Under the pieces are notes generated by a model. That model was not told the DNA's origin. It was given only the letters and a program-made list of their open reading frames with translations, and did no database searches. This document shows positions 7,031-8,453 of a stretch of DNA of 8,453 bases, piece by piece (positions within the stretch are counted from its first letter, which is position 1; every line of letters begins with the position of its first letter). A program made the position numbers and the translations under genes. This DNA is from Planctomycetales bacterium (GTDB lineage Bacteria; Planctomycetota; Planctomycetia; Pirellulales; UBA7805), in contig WVZU01000169.1 in assembly GCA_011772275.1 (NCBI GenBank), positions 1,723 through 10,175 of the forward strand. The letters run 5' to 3'.

Positions 7031-8263
7031 ATGAACTTTCCAACCCTTGCCAGGCTGTTGGTTCAGGCACTGATCGTCGTGACCATCGGTGTCCGCGGAT
7101 CGAGCGGTTGGTCGAACGACCGAACGGCGGAACTGCTGACCACCGGCGGCAGCCAGCTCGACTCGCGCCTCCTCCAAATCGACGCTCAAGGCCAACCCAT
7201 CTTCCGCGCAGCCGATCGCAAGCAGACACTGGCCGTTGACCAGTTGGTCCGATTCGGCAACCCGCGCGAGCAAATCAGCGATCCGCTACTGGTCACGTCG
7301 GACGGCAGCCTGTGGGTCGCCAGGCAAACCTTCGCGCCCATCGCCATCGAAGACGAACACGTGTCGTTCGACTCCGACACATTCGGCACGATCCGGCTGC
7401 CCATGGCACAGCTGCGCGGTATCCTCTTTTTACAGCCGGAAAACGACCGCCTTCGCGACAGGATGTTGGACGACATCCTTCATGGCCAGCAGAAAAACGA
7501 TCTGGTGATGCTGGAAAACGGCGACAAGTTAACGGGGCTCGTCCTGACTTTGCAAGACGACCAGCTGATCTTCCAGACCGCAGCTGCCAAATCGACAATC
7601 GCCCTCGACCAGGTCGTGGCCCTGGTGCTCAACCCCACGCTCGCCAGACAGCCCCGGCAACCCGATCAATTTCTACTGGTCGGCACGCATGACGGCAGCC
7701 GTCTGGTCGTCGAGTCCCTCAAACCTGCTGGCCGCGGGGTTGTCATGAAGACGGTTGCCGGCCTGGTTGTCGAGGCCCCGTTGGCCGACATCGGTTACCT
7801 GCAGCGGGTGGGCGGACAAGCGATCTATCTTTCGGACATCCCCATCGCCCGGTACCACCACCAGCCGTATCTCAGCCTCGACTGGCCGTACCAGCGTGAT
7901 CGCAACGTGCAGGGCGGACGGCTTCGCTGCGGCGGACAGGTGTATGAAAAAGGAATCGGCGTCCACAGTATTGCCGGCCTGACCTACCGGCTCGACCGAC
8001 CCTACCGCCAACTGCAAGCGGAACTGGGCATCGACGATGCCACCGAGGGCGCAGGCAGCATCATCCTGCGGATCTATACTGACGATGGCTCGGGCCAGTG
8101 GGAACCGAAATTCACCAGCCCCATCATCCGAGGCGGCCAGCCACCCACGCCCATCGCGGTCGACATCCGCGGTGCCAAACGACTCAGCTTGATTGTCGAC
8201 GTCGCGGACCGAGGCGACCAGCAGGACCACGCCAACCTGCTCGACGCGCGACTCATCCCCTAA
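7031..8263 (+). CDS. Exported protein with tandem beta modules and C-terminal NPCBM domain (410 aa)
   Basis: The ATG at 7031 has GAAGGAA (7014-7020) 10 nt upstream. The N-terminus (residues 1-28) looks like a signal peptide: hydrophobic from about 8 to 21, then GSSGWS. Residues about 34-262 hold four similar beta-rich units of about 45 residues (near 34-78, 86-136, 157-202, 214-262). Each has a hydrophobic strand, a turn such as SDGS, ENGDKL or HDGSRL, and an ending like LxxLxxxNP. Residues about 265-410 are an NPCBM/NEW2 domain, a putative carbohydrate-binding module. Visible landmarks are GGQVYEKGIGVHS (301-313), LGIDDATEG (332-340), RGG (367-369), GAKRLSLIVD (381-390) and DHANLLDARL (399-408). 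The protein has no catalytic domain I can see. Binding of a glycan in the cell envelope or outside the cell is inferred from the module. It is the last gene of the + strand series; hairpins follow its stop. Confidence 0.92.
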   Translation: MNFPTLARLLVQALIVVTIGVRGSSGWSNDRTAELLTTGGSQLDSRLLQIDAQGQPIFRAADRKQTLAVDQLVRFGNPREQISDPLLVTSDGSLWVARQTFAPIAIEDEHVSFDSDTFGTIRLPMAQLRGILFLQPENDRLRDRMLDDILHGQQKNDLVMLENGDKLTGLVLTLQDDQLIFQTAAAKSTIALDQVVALVLNPTLARQPRQPDQFLLVGTHDGSRLVVESLKPAGRGVVMKTVAGLVVEAPLADIGYLQRVGGQAIYLSDIPIARYHHQPYLSLDWPYQRDRNVQGGRLRCGGQVYEKGIGVHSIAGLTYRLDRPYRQLQAELGIDDATEGAGSIILRIYTDDGSGQWEPKFTSPIIRGGQPPTPIAVDIRGAKRLSLIVDVADRGDQQDHANLLDARLIP

Positions 8264-8287
8264 CCCCCATGCGATGGAACGCCTACC

Positions 8288-8308
8288 GTCGCTTGGCGAC
8301 TCGATTTT
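8288..8308 (+). terminator. Weak candidate Rho-independent terminator after the NPCBM gene
   Basis: GTCGC (8288-8292) and GCGAC (8296-8300) form a perfect 5-bp stem with loop TTG. TTTT (8305-8308) follows after four bases. The position, 24 nt past the stop codon, suits a terminator, but the stem is short and the T-run is brief. A second small hairpin, CCCGG/CCGGG with loop ACA, lies at 8319-8331. Confidence 0.3.
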
Positions 8309-8345
8309 CCTGAAGCACCCCGGACACCGGGCTGAGGCCGCAGGC

Positions 8346-8398
8346 GGTTGCCCGTCGCCACTCCGCCTTTGGCGACCAGACCGCTCGTCTAGGCAACC
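8346..8398 (+). other. Predicted branched (three-way junction) inverted-repeat element
   Basis: GGTTGCC (8346-8352) pairs perfectly with GGCAACC (8392-8398). Inside it are two further stems: GTCGCC (8354-8359) with GGCGAC (8371-8376), and AGAC (8378-8381) with GTCT (8387-8390). The result is a closed three-arm fold of 53 nt in a non-coding stretch. It does not fit a tRNA, and the ends do not match the integron attC core sites. It could be a dispersed intergenic repeat, a structured RNA end or a chance fold. Confidence 0.4.
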
Positions 8399-8405
8399 CT
8401 CTTGC

Positions 8406-8453
8406 CCCTGCCTCCCTCCATCCCTGACCCCCACCCCCTAGCCCCTAGCCCCT
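8406..8453. repeat. C-rich degenerate heptamer repeat running off the right edge
   Basis: Units of consensus CCCTAGC lie in register at 8422-8428, 8429-8435, 8436-8442 and 8443-8449, with a partial unit at 8450-8453. The units at 8436 and 8443 are identical and the earlier two are diverged. Two more CCCT-starting units at 8406 and 8414 have 8-bp spacing. The array probably continues past the window. The - strand carries runs of four to five guanines separated by one to three bases, a canonical G-quadruplex pattern. Confidence 0.75.

Noticed and set aside
8346..8398. Integron attC site
   Set aside because: The outer arms are GGTTGCC and GGCAACC, which do not fit the attC core consensus in sequence or order, and no integrase or cassette is present.
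7673..8434. A 253-codon - strand frame opposite the NPCBM domain
   Set aside because: The + strand shows clear NPCBM landmarks and the reverse product has no domain I recognise.

Overview
The window looks like chromosomal DNA of a planctomycete, most likely of the Pirellulales. The evidence is the gene content rather than any marker gene. It holds a BatA/VWA-type membrane protein with an amidotransferase-like fold, a giant DUF4175-like membrane coiled-coil protein, an exported prenyltransferase/squalene-cyclase-like toroid protein and an NPCBM-domain protein. I know this combination mainly from planctomycete genomes. The DNA is G+C-rich, and most unused frames are open only for that reason.

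Layout: five protein genes lie on the + strand and none on the - strand. (1) 1-917 is the C-terminal part of a membrane protein that is cut by the left edge. (2) 918-1080 is a gap holding a 15-bp tandem repeat. (3) 1081-4767 encodes a 1228-residue protein with three N-terminal membrane segments, beta-rich domains and a very long Gln-rich coiled coil. (4) 4837-5664 encodes an exported Gln-rich protein with a polyQ tract. (5) 5781-6830 encodes an alpha-alpha toroid protein with a twin-arginine-type signal. (6) 6831-7030 is a gap with one weak small ORF. (7) 7031-8263 encodes an exported protein with about four tandem beta modules and an NPCBM domain. (8) 8264-8453 is a non-coding tail with hairpins, a possible branched fold and a C-rich heptamer repeat that runs off the right edge.

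How the genes may work together (inference): every product is predicted to sit in the membrane or outside the cytoplasm. The order resembles the downstream part of planctomycete MoxR/DUF58/BatA clusters. The set therefore reads as an envelope module: a membrane anchor with a large coiled-coil arm, a small Gln-rich partner, a folded exported toroid and a carbohydrate-binding-like protein. None of the genes has an experimentally known job that I can name. The spacing (163, 69, 116 and 200 nt) allows co-transcription but does not prove it. The two downstream genes (5781, 7031) each have their start codon overlapped by the stop of a short upstream frame.
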